Assembly: GCF_029167645.1 (NCBI RefSeq)
Contig: NZ_CP119147.1
Location: forward strand, 3,782,001-3,846,000
From: Streptomyces sp. AM 2-1-1
GTDB taxonomy: Bacteria > Actinomycetota > Actinomycetes > Streptomycetales > Streptomycetaceae
DNA: 64,000 nucleotides
Direction: 5' to 3'
In this document: piece after piece, positions 7,448 through 17,114 of the stretch
Position numbering within the stretch: the first letter of the stretch is position 1
How the letters are laid out: the number at the start of each line of letters is the position of its first letter
Position numbers and translations under genes: made by a program
The notes under the pieces: generated by a model
The model's input: only the letters and a program-made list of their open reading frames with translations
Databases searched by the model: none
What the model was told of the DNA's origin: nothing

Positions 7448-7591
7448 GCCGCAAACAATACAAGACGTTGAGGGGTGCTCGCGAACACGTTCCCGGCAAG
7501 ATCGTCGGGACGGGGTCGCGGGGTCGGGTCGGGGGGACCTCGGGGCCGGGCGGGTGGACCTGGAGGGGTGGGGATCCGCTAAGGTGGGTGT

Positions 7592-7680
7592 CAGCCCCTC
7601 ACGTGGCGCTATCTGACTGAACTCCCCCAGGGCCGGAAGGCAGCAAGGGTAGGTTGGCTCTGGCGGGTGCGTGGGGGGCC
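7592..7680 (+). ncRNA. ffs: Small signal recognition particle RNA (4.5S type)
   Basis: The conserved SRP RNA apical hairpin, with GGCCGGAAGGCAGCAAGGGTA around 7631-7651, is present. The flanks (CCCCTCACG at the 5' side, CGTGGGGGG at the 3' side) can pair into the long terminal helix. The RNA joins Ffh in co-translational membrane targeting. Location just upstream of dnaX is the usual actinobacterial arrangement. Ends are approximate to a few bases. Confidence 0.9.
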
Positions 7681-7900
7681 CTTTGCGTTCCCGGGGCGGT
7701 GCTGTCGGGCTCGGGTCGGGGGCGGTTCGACGCCGGCGCTTCCGGGCGGTTCGAACGGCCGCGCACCGCAGCGGCCCGGAGATGTGATCTACCTCTCCCT
7801 CGCCCGGCCGTCGGCCGGCGTGGCCGGTGTGACCAGGGTCCCCGGTCGTGAGGGCTCGGAGCGGAGTCGGTTGTCGGTGCGTCCCGATAACCTCGTAACT

Positions 7901-10186
7901 GTGTCGTCCCTTGCGCTGTACCGCCGCTACCGCCCCGAGTCGTTCGCCGAGGTCATCGGTCAGGAGCATGTCACTGACCCGCTCCAGCAGGCCCTGCGGA
8001 ACAACCGGGTCAATCACGCGTACCTGTTCAGCGGGCCGCGTGGGTGTGGAAAGACGACCAGCGCCCGCATCCTCGCCCGCTGCCTGAACTGCGAGCAGGG
8101 TCCGACGCCGACGCCGTGCGGGACGTGTCAGTCCTGCCAGGACCTGGCGCGCAACGGCCCGGGTTCGATCGACGTCATCGAGATCGACGCGGCTTCGCAC
8201 GGTGGTGTGGACGACGCCCGTGACCTGCGGGAGAAGGCGTTCTTCGGGCCGGCCTCCAGCCGCTACAAGATCTACATCATCGACGAGGCGCACATGGTCA
8301 CCCCGGCAGGGTTCAACGCCCTGCTGAAGGTGGTCGAGGAGCCGCCGGAGCACCTCAAGTTCATCTTCGCGACGACCGAGCCCGAGAAGGTCATCGGCAC
8401 GATCCGCTCGCGTACCCACCACTACCCGTTCCGGCTCGTGCCGCCCGGCACCCTGCGCTCGTACCTCGCGGAGGTCTGCGGCAAGGAGAACAGCGCGGTC
8501 GAGGACGGCGTGCTGCCGCTCGTCGTACGGGCCGGGGCCGGCTCCGTCCGTGACTCGATGTCCGTCATGGACCAGCTGCTGGCCGGGGCGGGTGACGCGG
8601 GCGTGACGTACGCCATGGCCACCTCGCTCCTCGGTTACACGGACGGGTCGCTGCTCGACTCGATGGTGGACGCCTTCGCGGCCGGTGACGGCGCGGCGGC
8701 GTTCGAGGTCGTGGACCGGGTGATCGAGGGCGGCAACGACCCGCGCCGGTTCGTCGCCGACCTGTTGGAGCGCCTGCGCGACCTGGTGATCCTGGCAGCG
8801 GTGCCGGACGCCGGGGAGAAGGGGCTCATCGACGCCCCCGCCGACGTGGTCGAGCGGATGCTGGACCAGGCGTCCGTCTTCGGCGCCGCCGAGTTGAGCC
8901 GCGCCGCCGACCTGGTCAACCAGGGGCTGACGGAGATGCGCGGGGCGACCTCGCCGCGCCTCCAGGTCGAGCTGATCTGCGCCCGGGTGCTGCTGCCCGC
9001 CGCCTTCGACGACGAGCGGTCGTTCCAGGCGCGGCTGGACCGCCTGGAACGCGGGGGCGCCTTCGCGGCAGGAGCGGGAGCCGGAGCGGGGTTCGGTGCG
9101 GCGGCGGGACCCGCCGGGCCGGTGCAGGCCGCACCGCCCGCGCTGGGGTACGTACCCGGGCCCGAGGCGCACCCGCCCATGGCGCCCGCGCCCACCGCCC
9201 CGTACAACCCGCCGGCCGCGTACACCCCGCCCGCCCCGGCGCCGTACGAGGCCCCCGCCCCGCAGCCCTCACCTCAGCCCCAGCCCCAGCCGTCGCAGCA
9301 GCCTCCGGTGGAGGCGCCCGCCGCCCAGCGGCCGGGTGCCTGGCCCACCCCGACCGCCGCCGGTGGTGGTGGCGGAGGTGAGCAGGCGCGCCGCCCCGGA
9401 GGCTGGCCGACGGCTTCCACGCCGGGGGGTCCTGCCCCCCGTCCGGCTGCGGCAGCCCCCGCGGTGTCGGGCCCCCCTCACCCCCAGGCGCCCGGCGCGC
9501 CGGCCGGGGGGCAGGACATGGTGCAGGGCGCCGGTCAGGTGCGGAACATGTGGCCGGACATCCTGGAGGCGGTGAAGAACCGCCGCCGTTTCACCTGGAT
9601 CCTGCTCAGCCAGAACGCGCAGGTGACCGGCTTCGACGGGACCACTCTGCAGATCGGTTTCGTCAGCGCCGGCGCCCGGGACAACTTCGCGAGCAGTGGC
9701 AGCGAGGAGGTCCTGCGTCAGGCGCTGGCCGAGGGGTTCAACGCCCAGTGGCGCGTCGAGACCGTCATCGACCCCTCCGGCGGGGGCGGCCAGCCGCCGC
9801 AGGGCGGGGGCAGCCGGCCCGGTGGCGGGGCTCCGGCGTACCAGGCTCCGCCCCAGCAGGCGTACGAGCAGCGGCCCGCGCCCGCTGCGGCGCCCCAGCC
9901 CTACCAGCCGCCGTCGCCCCAGCAGGCCCCGCCGTCGCCCCAGGGCCCGCCGGTGCAGCCGTCCCCCCGGCCTCGGGGTGGCGGCGTTGGTCAGGGACCG
10001 GGCGGTGCCGGGCCGGCGGCGGTGGCGTACGACCGGTCCGCGCCCGAGCCGGGGCCCACGGTCGCGCCGGAGGACGACATCCCGGAGGAGGACGACCCCG
10101 ATTTCGTCGAGTCGACGGTCTCCGGACACGATCTGATCATCCGCGAACTCGGTGCCACCGTCCTGGAGGAGTTCACCAACGAGTAG
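7901..10186 (+). CDS. dnaX: DNA polymerase III subunit gamma/tau
   Basis: A 761-residue clamp-loader ATPase. Walker A is GPRGCGKTT (residues 45-53). A zinc module has Cys at about 61, 64, 73, 76 and 79 (CLNC, CGTCQSC). Walker B is IIDEAH near 130, and an SRC-like arginine step follows in GTIRSRTHH. After about residue 375 comes a long Pro/Gln/Ala-rich linker, then a folded domain from about 545 ([26 protein letters not shown]), matching the tau C-terminal region. I chose the GTG at 7901 because family similarity starts with [14 protein letters not shown]. There is no ribosome site, but a TAACCT hexamer lies 7 nt upstream, suggesting a leaderless transcript. Confidence 0.95.
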   Translation: MSSLALYRRYRPESFAEVIGQEHVTDPLQQALRNNRVNHAYLFSGPRGCGKTTSARILARCLNCEQGPTPTPCGTCQSCQDLARNGPGSIDVIEIDAASHGGVDDARDLREKAFFGPASSRYKIYIIDEAHMVTPAGFNALLKVVEEPPEHLKFIFATTEPEKVIGTIRSRTHHYPFRLVPPGTLRSYLAEVCGKENSAVEDGVLPLVVRAGAGSVRDSMSVMDQLLAGAGDAGVTYAMATSLLGYTDGSLLDSMVDAFAAGDGAAAFEVVDRVIEGGNDPRRFVADLLERLRDLVILAAVPDAGEKGLIDAPADVVERMLDQASVFGAAELSRAADLVNQGLTEMRGATSPRLQVELICARVLLPAAFDDERSFQARLDRLERGGAFAAGAGAGAGFGAAAGPAGPVQAAPPALGYVPGPEAHPPMAPAPTAPYNPPAAYTPPAPAPYEAPAPQPSPQPQPQPSQQPPVEAPAAQRPGAWPTPTAAGGGGGGEQARRPGGWPTASTPGGPAPRPAAAAPAVSGPPHPQAPGAPAGGQDMVQGAGQVRNMWPDILEAVKNRRRFTWILLSQNAQVTGFDGTTLQIGFVSAGARDNFASSGSEEVLRQALAEGFNAQWRVETVIDPSGGGGQPPQGGGSRPGGGAPAYQAPPQQAYEQRPAPAAAPQPYQPPSPQQAPPSPQGPPVQPSPRPRGGGVGQGPGGAGPAAVAYDRSAPEPGPTVAPEDDIPEEDDPDFVESTVSGHDLIIRELGATVLEEFTNE

Positions 10187-10340
10187 CCGGGACGGCCGTC
10201 CGGCAGGTGGTCCGGTTCCGGCCCGTCGCCGGGGACCCGTCCCGTCCGGCGCCCTCCCCGACCCTCCTCGCGCATGTCCCGGCCGCGGTGGGCCGGTGTC
10301 CACGGACCGGCGGCCGTCGAGGCCCCCGGCCCCCGGCGGA

Positions 10341-10346
10341 TAGGCT
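10341..10346 (+). promoter_or_regulatory. -10-like TAGGCT of purD, leaderless arrangement
   Basis: TAGGCT lies exactly 7 nt upstream of the purD GTG and no Shine-Dalgarno sequence is present. This spacing would place the transcription start at or beside the start codon. Confidence 0.55.
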
Positions 10347-10353
10347 GCACCCC

Positions 10354-11613
10354 GTGAAGGTCCTCGTCATCGGCGGCGGCGCCCGCGAACACGCCCTGTG
10401 CCGCTCTCTTTCCCTCGACCCCGAGGTCACCGCTCTGTACTGCGCTCCCGGCAACGCCGGTATCGCGGAGGTGGCCGAACTGCGCCCGGTCGACGCGCTC
10501 GACGGTGATGCCGTCGCGCGTCTCGCCACCGAACTCGGTGCCGGGCTGGTGGTCGTCGGCCCGGAGGCGCCGCTGGTCGCCGGAGTCGCCGACGCCGTGC
10601 GCGCGGCCGGCATCCCCTGCTTCGGCCCGTCCGGTGAGGCGGCCCGGCTCGAAGGCTCCAAGGCGTTCGCCAAGGACGTCATGGCCGGGGCCGGCGTCCC
10701 GACCGCCCGGAGCTACGTCTGCACCACCGCCGAGGAGATCGACACCGCTCTCGACGCCTTCGGTGCTCCGTACGTCGTCAAGGACGACGGGCTCGCCGCG
10801 GGCAAGGGCGTCGTGGTCACCGACGACGTCGAGGTGGCCCGAGCCCACGCGCTGGCCTGTGACCGGGTGGTCATCGAGGAGTTCCTCGACGGTCCCGAGG
10901 TGAGTCTTTTCGCGATCACCGACGGCACGACGGTGGTGCCGCTCCAGCCCGCCCAGGACTTCAAGCGCGCCCTCGACGGTGACGAGGGCCCGAACACCGG
11001 CGGCATGGGTGCCTACTCCCCGTTGCCGTGGGCGGATCCGAAGCTGGTCGACGAGGTGCTGGAGACGGTGCTCCAGCCGACCGTCGACGAGCTGCGCCGG
11101 CGCGGTACCCCCTTCTCCGGCCTCCTCTACGCGGGTCTCGCGCTGACCTCGCGCGGCGTGCGCGTCATCGAGTTCAACGCGCGCTTCGGCGATCCCGAGA
11201 CCCAGGTGGTCCTGGCCCGTCTGAAGACCCCGCTCGCCGCTCTGCTGCTCGCCTCCGCGAACGGCACGCTCGACGTGGTGCCGCCGCTGAACTGGCTCGA
11301 CGACGCCGCCGTCACCGTGGTCATCGCCTCGCACAACTACCCGGACACCCCGCGCACGGGTGACCCGATCGAGGGCCTCGCCGACGTCGCGGCCCAGGAC
11401 GCCCCGCACGCGTACGTCCTGCACGCCGGGACGAAGGCGGACGGCCGTACGGTCCTGAGCGCCGGCGGCCGGGTCCTGTCGGTGACCGCGACGGGACCGG
11501 ACCTCGGCAAGGCCCGCGAGCGCGCGTACGCGGCCCTCGGCCGGATCCGGCTCGACGGCTCCCAGCACCGTACGGACATCGCGCGGAAGGCTGCCGAGGA
11601 CGCCGGGGCCTGA
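10354..11613 (+). CDS. purD: Phosphoribosylamine-glycine ligase
   Basis: GAR synthetase (419 aa), step 2 of de novo purine synthesis: phosphoribosylamine + glycine + ATP to GAR. It begins [16 protein letters not shown], the family N-terminal dinucleotide-like fold. The ATP-grasp region includes [25 protein letters not shown] and GGMGAYSP, and [11 protein letters not shown] is the family metal-binding block. The length is normal. The GTG start at 10354 fits the family N terminus and the -10-like hexamer 7 nt upstream. It stands alone as a purine gene between dnaX and a membrane protein, with a hairpin terminator 15 nt downstream. Confidence 0.97.
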   Translation: MKVLVIGGGAREHALCRSLSLDPEVTALYCAPGNAGIAEVAELRPVDALDGDAVARLATELGAGLVVVGPEAPLVAGVADAVRAAGIPCFGPSGEAARLEGSKAFAKDVMAGAGVPTARSYVCTTAEEIDTALDAFGAPYVVKDDGLAAGKGVVVTDDVEVARAHALACDRVVIEEFLDGPEVSLFAITDGTTVVPLQPAQDFKRALDGDEGPNTGGMGAYSPLPWADPKLVDEVLETVLQPTVDELRRRGTPFSGLLYAGLALTSRGVRVIEFNARFGDPETQVVLARLKTPLAALLLASANGTLDVVPPLNWLDDAAVTVVIASHNYPDTPRTGDPIEGLADVAAQDAPHAYVLHAGTKADGRTVLSAGGRVLSVTATGPDLGKARERAYAALGRIRLDGSQHRTDIARKAAEDAGA

Positions 11614-11627
11614 TCCGAGTTCTGGAC

Positions 11628-11668
11628 ACGGAAGTGGCGGTCGGGGAACACCCGGCCGCCACTTCCGT
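11628..11668 (+). terminator. purD terminator
   Basis: A perfect 13-bp stem (11628-11640 with 11656-11668) with a 15-nt loop, 15 nt after the purD stop codon. Confidence 0.8.
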
Positions 11669-12087
11669 CTCCGGAGGTCCCGCGGCCTCCCGCGCTCGCG
11701 GGCCGCTCCACCCTGCCCTTTTCCCCGGCACCGCTCGGTCCTTCCCCCGCGCCGCCCGGCGCTCCCCCCGCACCGCTCGGCGCTTCCGCCCCCGCACCGC
11801 CCGGCCCCTTCGCCACCCCGGCCGTGCGCCGGAGCACGCCCTCGCGTGCGCGCTGCGTAAGCGGGGGGACGGCTTTACTCATCCTCGGCGATAAGTCAGC
11901 AGCTTTGCCCAAAGCCATTCCATCGGGTGACGGCTGCGCCATCCGGATGACCCCCGGGAAAGCCCCAACTAGGGTGCGCCGCAAGGATTCCGGCACTTGG
12001 CCCACTGACATTGCGATGTCCGTGGGCGGTGCCACAGTGGGGGAGTGAACTACACCGTCGCGGGGGCAGAGGGGGTGACTTCCGGTC
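11669..12087. other. Intergenic region between purD terminator and M48-like gene
   Basis: No convincing gene. The left half is a low-complexity CCGC-rich stretch. The right half (about 11880-12050) is less GC-rich and probably carries the promoter of the following membrane-protein gene; I cannot fix the exact hexamers. Confidence 0.5.
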
Positions 12088-13884
12088 GTGTCCGGTACGG
12101 AGACCGTTGAGGACCTGGGCATGCGGGCCGCCCGGGCGCGGGCCCTCGCGCTGCTGCGCATCCGCAGTAGCGCGGTGGCGCTGGCGATCCTGCCCGCGGC
12201 GGTGGCCGTGGTCATGATCGTCGCCACCGCGCAGGGACGTCTGACCGGAGTCGGCTGGAACACCGCCCGCTGGGTGGTGGGCGCGACGGCCGTCGTCTTC
12301 CTGCTGCTCGCCGCGACGGTCGCCGTCTCCGTCGCGCGCGCCCGGCCCGCGCTCAGCCCGACCGTGGCCGTGGAGGAGAAGTCGGCCCCCGACCTCTACC
12401 GTCTGGTGCGCGAGCTCGCCGACCGCATGGATGTGCCCGCGCCCTCGGCGATAGCGCTCACCCCCGACTGCGACAGCTGGCTGGAGGACCGCACCCATCC
12501 GACCGCGCGGACGGTCTCCGCGGCCCCGTCCGGGGAACCGGCCGGTGAGCGGCGCGACCGCGTCCGCGCGGCGCCGGTGCTGGTCATCGGGTCGCCGTTC
12601 CTGTGGTGGATGCGGGTGGGTGAGCTCCGCGCGGTCCTCGCTCCGGTCGTCGCCGGTACGGGCCTCGCGGCGAACCCCGACATAGCGGCGGCCCGGCGGT
12701 TCGTGCGGGGCCTGGACGGCGTGGTCGCCGACGCGGGCGCCCCGCGCACCGGGGCCGGGCGCTCCGGCGCGTTCGGCCGGCTGCCGCGCGCTTTCACCGG
12801 CTGGGCCGCCCGCCTGCTGCTCCGCAGGTGCCGGGGGCACGCCGCCGAGATGGAGCGGTGCGTCGCACTCTCCGCCTCGCTGCGCGCCCACGGCGTGGAC
12901 TACGGCGTACGGGCCGTCGCCCAGGAGCAGGTGGGACTCGTCTACGCCGGCTGGGACCGGCTGCTGACCCGGGTCGCGCTGCCCGCCTGGCGGATGGGCC
13001 GGTGGCCGGCGCGGCTGGACGCGGGCGTGGTCTCCGCGCTCACCGAGCTCTCCCGGCGTGACCGGCTCGCGGAGGGTTTCGCCGCCCGCCTCGACGAGCG
13101 GCCCGCCTGCGACCTCCTCGAAGAGCCCGGTACGGCCGACGAAGCGGCGTCCCTGCTGGCCGCGCGGCTCTTCCACGGCGCCCCGGCGCAGGGCGGCGAG
13201 TGGTCGCCGGTCGACTGGCAGCGCTACCCGGAAGAGGTCGTCGACCGGAAGTGGCGCGCGGAGGCGGCCCGGCTGCACGGCGTCATGGACACCCTCGGCC
13301 CGCAGGGCCCGGGCGCGGACGGGCCCCGCCCGGCCGCCCTCGCTCCGGAAGGGCTCCGTACGGGCGGAGTCGCCGGAGCGGCCCCGTCCGCCCCCACGCT
13401 GGCGCGGGTCATCGACCACCTGGTGGGCCGGGGCGGCAGCGAGGAGCTCGCGGCCGCCGTGGGAGCGGCCGTGGCCCGCGAGGAAGCCGCGGAGGCCACG
13501 GCCCGCGCCGCCGCGACCCCCGCCCCCGGCGCACCGGCCGGCCAGACGTCCGGCGCTCCCGGGGCGAACGGCCCGGCCGTGGACCCGCTCGACCTCTGGG
13601 GTCCCGGGCCACTCCCGCTCTTCCCGCTGCAGCCGCCCCGTACGGGTACGGAGGTGCTCGCCGACCATGTGACGGCCATGGTCTGCTGCGCGGCCGTGGA
13701 CACGGCGGGCGCGGCGCCCGGCCTCGACTGGCTCGACGGCCCCGCCCTGCTGGTCGACGGAGCGCGCCGCACCGACCTGGGCGCGCCGGTGCTCAGCCTG
13801 GTGGAGGACGGAGATGCGGAGCCGCTGCGCACCTGGCTGTCCGAGCTCGGCATCCGGGTGGACAAGCCGGTCCGGTTGGTCTGA
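12088..13884 (+). CDS. Membrane protein resembling an M48 peptidase that lost its HExxH motif
   Basis: A 598-residue protein with two N-terminal membrane segments (about residues 28-47 and 62-83). The following part (DLYRLVRELADRMDVPAPSAIALTPDCDSW) resembles the region preceding the active site of M48 zinc peptidases. Where M48 enzymes have a helix with HExxH, this protein reads GELRAVLAPVVAGTG, so the zinc ligands are absent. The C-terminal half has an Ala/Gly/Pro-rich linker and a PLDLWGPGPLPLFPLQPP segment. It is probably a conserved, non-catalytic relative with a binding or regulatory role. The GTG at 12088 was taken as the first start of the open frame; it lacks a strong ribosome site. 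Homologues sit between purD and purC in other Streptomyces, as far as I recall. Confidence 0.75.
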   Translation: MSGTETVEDLGMRAARARALALLRIRSSAVALAILPAAVAVVMIVATAQGRLTGVGWNTARWVVGATAVVFLLLAATVAVSVARARPALSPTVAVEEKSAPDLYRLVRELADRMDVPAPSAIALTPDCDSWLEDRTHPTARTVSAAPSGEPAGERRDRVRAAPVLVIGSPFLWWMRVGELRAVLAPVVAGTGLAANPDIAAARRFVRGLDGVVADAGAPRTGAGRSGAFGRLPRAFTGWAARLLLRRCRGHAAEMERCVALSASLRAHGVDYGVRAVAQEQVGLVYAGWDRLLTRVALPAWRMGRWPARLDAGVVSALTELSRRDRLAEGFAARLDERPACDLLEEPGTADEAASLLAARLFHGAPAQGGEWSPVDWQRYPEEVVDRKWRAEAARLHGVMDTLGPQGPGADGPRPAALAPEGLRTGGVAGAAPSAPTLARVIDHLVGRGGSEELAAAVGAAVAREEAAEATARAAATPAPGAPAGQTSGAPGANGPAVDPLDLWGPGPLPLFPLQPPRTGTEVLADHVTAMVCCAAVDTAGAAPGLDWLDGPALLVDGARRTDLGAPVLSLVEDGDAEPLRTWLSELGIRVDKPVRLV

Positions 13885-13921
13885 CGAGGCGCACACGAGG
13901 CAGGCGAAACGGTCCGCCTGC

Positions 13922-13981
13922 ACCGCCCGTTCCGCCTTTCGCCGCCTGGACCGCCCGTTCCGCAATGCACCGCCCGTTCCG
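13922..13981. repeat. Three copies of ACCGCCCGTTCCG
   Basis: The 13-mer occurs at 13922-13934, 13950-13962 and 13969-13981, start-to-start spacing 28 and 19 bp, in the non-coding DNA just after the M48-like gene. It could be a small repeat array or protein-binding cluster. Confidence 0.6.
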
Positions 13982-14022
13982 CTCGGACCGCTGAGACAGC
14001 GTGCTGCGACGAGTGTCCCGCT

Positions 14023-14090
14023 GCGCCCAGCCCAGCCCAGCCCAGCCCCGCAACGCCCAGCCCCGCAACGCCCAGCCCCGCCGCGCCCAG
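14023..14090. repeat. C-rich mini-tandem repeat
   Basis: CCCAG units followed by repeated GCAACGCCCAGCCCC (15 bp) units, the last one diverged. It lies outside genes and looks like slippage-generated low-complexity DNA. Confidence 0.7.
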
Positions 14091-14228
14091 CTCGGCGGGC
14101 GCCCCGCCCCTGCGGGCCGGGACCGGCGGCCCGTGGCCGGAGAGGTCCAGGGCCGCCCCGACCCCGCTCGCGGCGGTGACGCACGGCGCTCGTGTCCGCC
14201 CGCGCGCCCCGCGCGGAGACAACACGCC

Positions 14229-14307
14229 TCCGGAATACGGAAATGTGTCCCGGTCGACCGCAACAGGCGCTCCGTATACGGAAATATGGCACCGTATACG
14301 CAATCGG
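14229..14307. promoter_or_regulatory. Cluster of CCGTATACGG-like operator candidates
   Basis: Three related elements: TCCGGAATACGGAAATGTG at 14229-14247, TCCGTATACGGAAATATGG at 14271-14289 and ACCGTATACGCAATCGG at 14291-14307. The core CCGTATACGG is a perfect palindrome. The first two copies start 42 bp apart, four helical turns. This is unusually AT-rich and ordered for the region, about 250 bp upstream of the next gene. Confidence 0.5.
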
Positions 14308-14550
14308 TCCGCGCAGGCGGTGTCGACAGGGTCGTCGCCGCGCCCCGCGCACGCGCCGGGAAGTGGCGCTCGCCGCCGTTTTCGCGCCGGTGCACGCCCC
14401 CGGACGGGCCCAATACCCGGAAGGTCAGGTTCCGTTCACGTCAATTCACGACGAACGGTGACGGGGCGCGTGCGTTATGTGATGTGCTGGGATCAGCCCT
14501 GACACAGGGCGCGCCAGAGTGGTACGGGGGACGTGAGGGAGGGGCCGGTC

Positions 14551-16008
14551 ATGGGGGCGGAGCACAGTCGCCGATGGGAGTCGGGTGCCCTCGCGCACGC
14601 CGTCAGCGATCCGTTCGGACAGGGCCCGCTGCCCTGGCTGCGCGGGAGCGAGAACTACCTCAACGACACGGGGCAGGTCGTCCCCTGGTACGCGGATCCC
14701 GAGCTCGGCCGCAGCGGCGGTGGGCCGCGCACCGCCGATGACGTGCACCGACAGGTGAAGGGGTTCGCGTCGCCCGGAGCGGCGGCGCCCGGGGAGGCCA
14801 TCGACTTCCACATCACCGTCGACCCGCCGCAGCAGTTCTACGTCGACATCTACCGCATCGGTCACTACGGCGGCGACGGAGCCCGGAAGATCACCACCAG
14901 TCCGCGTCAGTCCGGCATCGTGCAACCCCCGCCGCTCGCCGCCGACAAGACTGTTTCCTGCCACCATTGGTGGCTCTCCTGGCGGCTCCAGATCCCGAGC
15001 TACTGGTCGGTGGGCGCCTACGTCGCCGTGCTGACCACCGTGGACGGCCACCGGTCGCACGTCCCGTTCACGGTCCGGGACGACCATCCGGCCGATCTGT
15101 TGCTCCTGCTCCCGGACATCACCTGGCAGGCGTACAACCTCTACCCCGAGGACGGGCGGACGGGTGCGAGCCTCTACCACGCCTGGGACGAGGAGGGCGG
15201 GCTGCTGGGCGAGGAGGAGGCCGCGGTCACGGTCTCCTTCGACCGCCCGTACGCGGGCGCCGGGCTGCCGTTGCACGTGGGCCACGCGTACGACTTCATC
15301 CGCTGGGCGGAGCGGTACGACTACAGCCTCGCCTACGCGGACGCCCGCGACCTGCACGCGGGCCGTATCGATCCAGGCCGTTACCGGGGGCTGGTCTTCC
15401 CCGGCCACGACGAGTACTGGTCGGTCCCGATGCGGCGCACCGCGGAGCTGGCGCGGGACACCGGCACCTCGCTGGTCTTCCTCTCCGCCAACACCATGTA
15501 CTGGCAGGTCTCCCTGGCGCCGTCCGCGTCCGGGGTGCCCGACCGCCTCCTCACCTGCCGCAAGCGCCAGGGGCCGGGGAAGGCCGCGCTGTGGCGGGAG
15601 ATCGACAAGCCGGAGCAGCAGTTGCTCGGCATCCAGTACGCGGGCCGGGTGCCGGAGCCCTCGCCGCTCATCGTGCGCAACGCCGGCCACTGGCTCTGGC
15701 GGGGGACCGGGGCCGGGGACGGCGACGAGATCGCCGGGCTGGTGGCCGGCGAGGCCGACCGGTACTACCCGCGCACCGCGCTGCCGGAGCACGAGCAGCG
15801 CATCCTGCTCGCGCACTCGCCGTACGAGGACTCCGAGGGCGCCCGGCGCTACCAGGAGACCTCGCTCTACCAGGCGCCGTCGGGGGCCCTGGTCTTCGCC
15901 TCCGGCACGTTCGCCTGGTCGCCGGCGCTGGACCGGCCGGGACACACGGACGAACGTGTCCAGCGGGCCACGGCCAACCTGCTCAACCGGATCTGCAAGC
16001 GCGACTGA
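14551..16008 (+). CDS. N,N-dimethylformamidase large-subunit-like protein
   Basis: A 485-residue protein resembling the C-terminal domain of the N,N-dimethylformamidase beta (large) subunit family. A beta-rich N-terminal half contains EAIDFHITVDPPQQFYVDIYRIGHYGG; the second half has a class I amidotransferase-like fold signature, ADLLLLLPDITWQAYNLY and GLVFPGHDEYWSVPMR. No small subunit gene is nearby, so formamide hydrolysis itself is unproven. The ATG at 14551 was chosen over GTG 14533 because GGGAGGGG precedes it at proper spacing. It is a single gene between the M48-like gene and purC. The operator-like cluster at 14229-14307 may control it. Confidence 0.75.
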   Translation: MGAEHSRRWESGALAHAVSDPFGQGPLPWLRGSENYLNDTGQVVPWYADPELGRSGGGPRTADDVHRQVKGFASPGAAAPGEAIDFHITVDPPQQFYVDIYRIGHYGGDGARKITTSPRQSGIVQPPPLAADKTVSCHHWWLSWRLQIPSYWSVGAYVAVLTTVDGHRSHVPFTVRDDHPADLLLLLPDITWQAYNLYPEDGRTGASLYHAWDEEGGLLGEEEAAVTVSFDRPYAGAGLPLHVGHAYDFIRWAERYDYSLAYADARDLHAGRIDPGRYRGLVFPGHDEYWSVPMRRTAELARDTGTSLVFLSANTMYWQVSLAPSASGVPDRLLTCRKRQGPGKAALWREIDKPEQQLLGIQYAGRVPEPSPLIVRNAGHWLWRGTGAGDGDEIAGLVAGEADRYYPRTALPEHEQRILLAHSPYEDSEGARRYQETSLYQAPSGALVFASGTFAWSPALDRPGHTDERVQRATANLLNRICKRD

Positions 16009-16140
16009 ACGCTCCCCGCGGCCGGCCGGGCGCCTCCGGTGCGACGCCGTCCCCCACCGGACCGCCCCACGCGGCGGGGACGCACCGGCATACGGGACAA
16101 TCGGACCCGCGACCCTTGGATCAACCTACGCGGAGGCAGC

Positions 16141-17055
16141 GTGTCCGGTTTCGTAGAAAAGCCCGAGCCCGTCCAGGTGCCGGGCCTCACCCACCTGCAC
16201 ACCGGCAAGGTGCGTGAGCTGTACCGGAACGAGGCGGGCGACCTCGTCATGGTCGCCAGCGACCGCATCTCCGCCTACGACTGGGTGCTGCCGACCGAGA
16301 TCCCGGACAAGGGGCGGGTGCTCACCGCGCTGTCGCTCTGGTGGTTCGAGCAGCTCGGCGACCTGGTGCCGAACCACGTCATCTCCACCGAGGTGCCGGC
16401 CGGCGCCCCCGCCGACTGGGAGGGCCGCACGACGATCTGCCGTTCGCTGCGGATGGTCCCGGTCGAGTGCGTGGCGCGCGGCTATCTGACCGGCTCCGGG
16501 CTCCTCGAGTACGACGCCTCGCGCACGGTCTGCGGCATCGGGCTCCCGGAGGGTCTCGTCGACGGCTCCGAACTGCCGGGACCGATCTTCACGCCGGCGA
16601 CGAAGGCGGCCGTGGGCGACCACGACGAGAACGTCAGCTACGAGGCGGTCGCGCACACCGTCGGTGTGGAGACGGCCACGCGGTTGCGGCAGTTGACGCT
16701 CGACGTGTACCGGCGTGCCCGGGACGTCGCGCACGGACGCGGCCTCATCCTGGCGGACACGAAGTTCGAGTTCGGTTACGCGCCCGGCGCGGACGGCGTC
16801 GAGGAGCTGATCCTCGGCGACGAGGTGCTGACCCCGGACTCCTCGCGCTTCTGGCCGCTCGCGGAGTGGGAGCCCGGCCACGCCCAGCCCTCGTACGACA
16901 AGCAGTTCGTCCGGGACTGGCTGACCTCGCCGGCCTCGGGCTGGGACCGCAAGAGCGAGACCCCGCCGCCCGCGCTCCCGCAGGACGTCGTGGACGCGAC
17001 CCGCGCCAAGTACATCGAGGCGTACGAACTGCTCACCGGCCTCCGCTGGTCGTAG
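16141..17055 (+). CDS. purC: Phosphoribosylaminoimidazole-succinocarboxamide synthase
   Basis: SAICAR synthetase (304 aa), which joins CAIR and aspartate using ATP in purine synthesis. Family landmarks are HTGKVRELYRNEAGDLVMVASDRISAYDWVLP at the N terminus, VECVARGYLTGSG, and ILADTKFEFGYAPG. The GTG at 16141 has a GGAGG ribosome site 5-8 nt upstream and matches the family start. Its last codons and stop are included in a 26-bp tandem repeat that continues downstream. It is separated from other purine genes and terminated by the hairpin near 17260. Confidence 0.97.
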   Translation: MSGFVEKPEPVQVPGLTHLHTGKVRELYRNEAGDLVMVASDRISAYDWVLPTEIPDKGRVLTALSLWWFEQLGDLVPNHVISTEVPAGAPADWEGRTTICRSLRMVPVECVARGYLTGSGLLEYDASRTVCGIGLPEGLVDGSELPGPIFTPATKAAVGDHDENVSYEAVAHTVGVETATRLRQLTLDVYRRARDVAHGRGLILADTKFEFGYAPGADGVEELILGDEVLTPDSSRFWPLAEWEPGHAQPSYDKQFVRDWLTSPASGWDRKSETPPPALPQDVVDATRAKYIEAYELLTGLRWS

Positions 17056-17114
17056 CCCGTACCGGCCCGCGCTGGTCGTAGCCCGCACCGGCCTCCGCTG
17101 GTCGTAGCCCGTAC
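17037..17114 (+). repeat. 26-bp tandem repeat across the purC stop codon
   Basis: Three adjacent 26-bp units: 17037-17062, 17063-17088 and 17089-17114. Copies 1 and 3 are identical; copy 2 differs at three positions. Each unit repeats the purC C-terminal codons plus the TAG. The unit length is not a multiple of three, so it duplicates DNA rather than protein. Confidence 0.85.

Larger units (their letters stand above)
13885..14550. other. Repeat-rich intergenic region before the dimethylformamidase-like gene
   Basis: No supported gene. It holds, in order, the ACCGCCCGTTCCG triplets, a CCCAG/GCAACGCCCAGCCCC mini-repeat array (14023-14090), and three CCGTATACG-type elements (14229-14307). The segment 14440-14530 is the likely promoter and leader of the next gene. 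Confidence 0.55.

Noticed and set aside
11896..14352. Minus-strand 818-codon open frame over the M48-like gene
   Set aside because: Antisense shadow that also extends across the intergenic repeat arrays; no domain seen.
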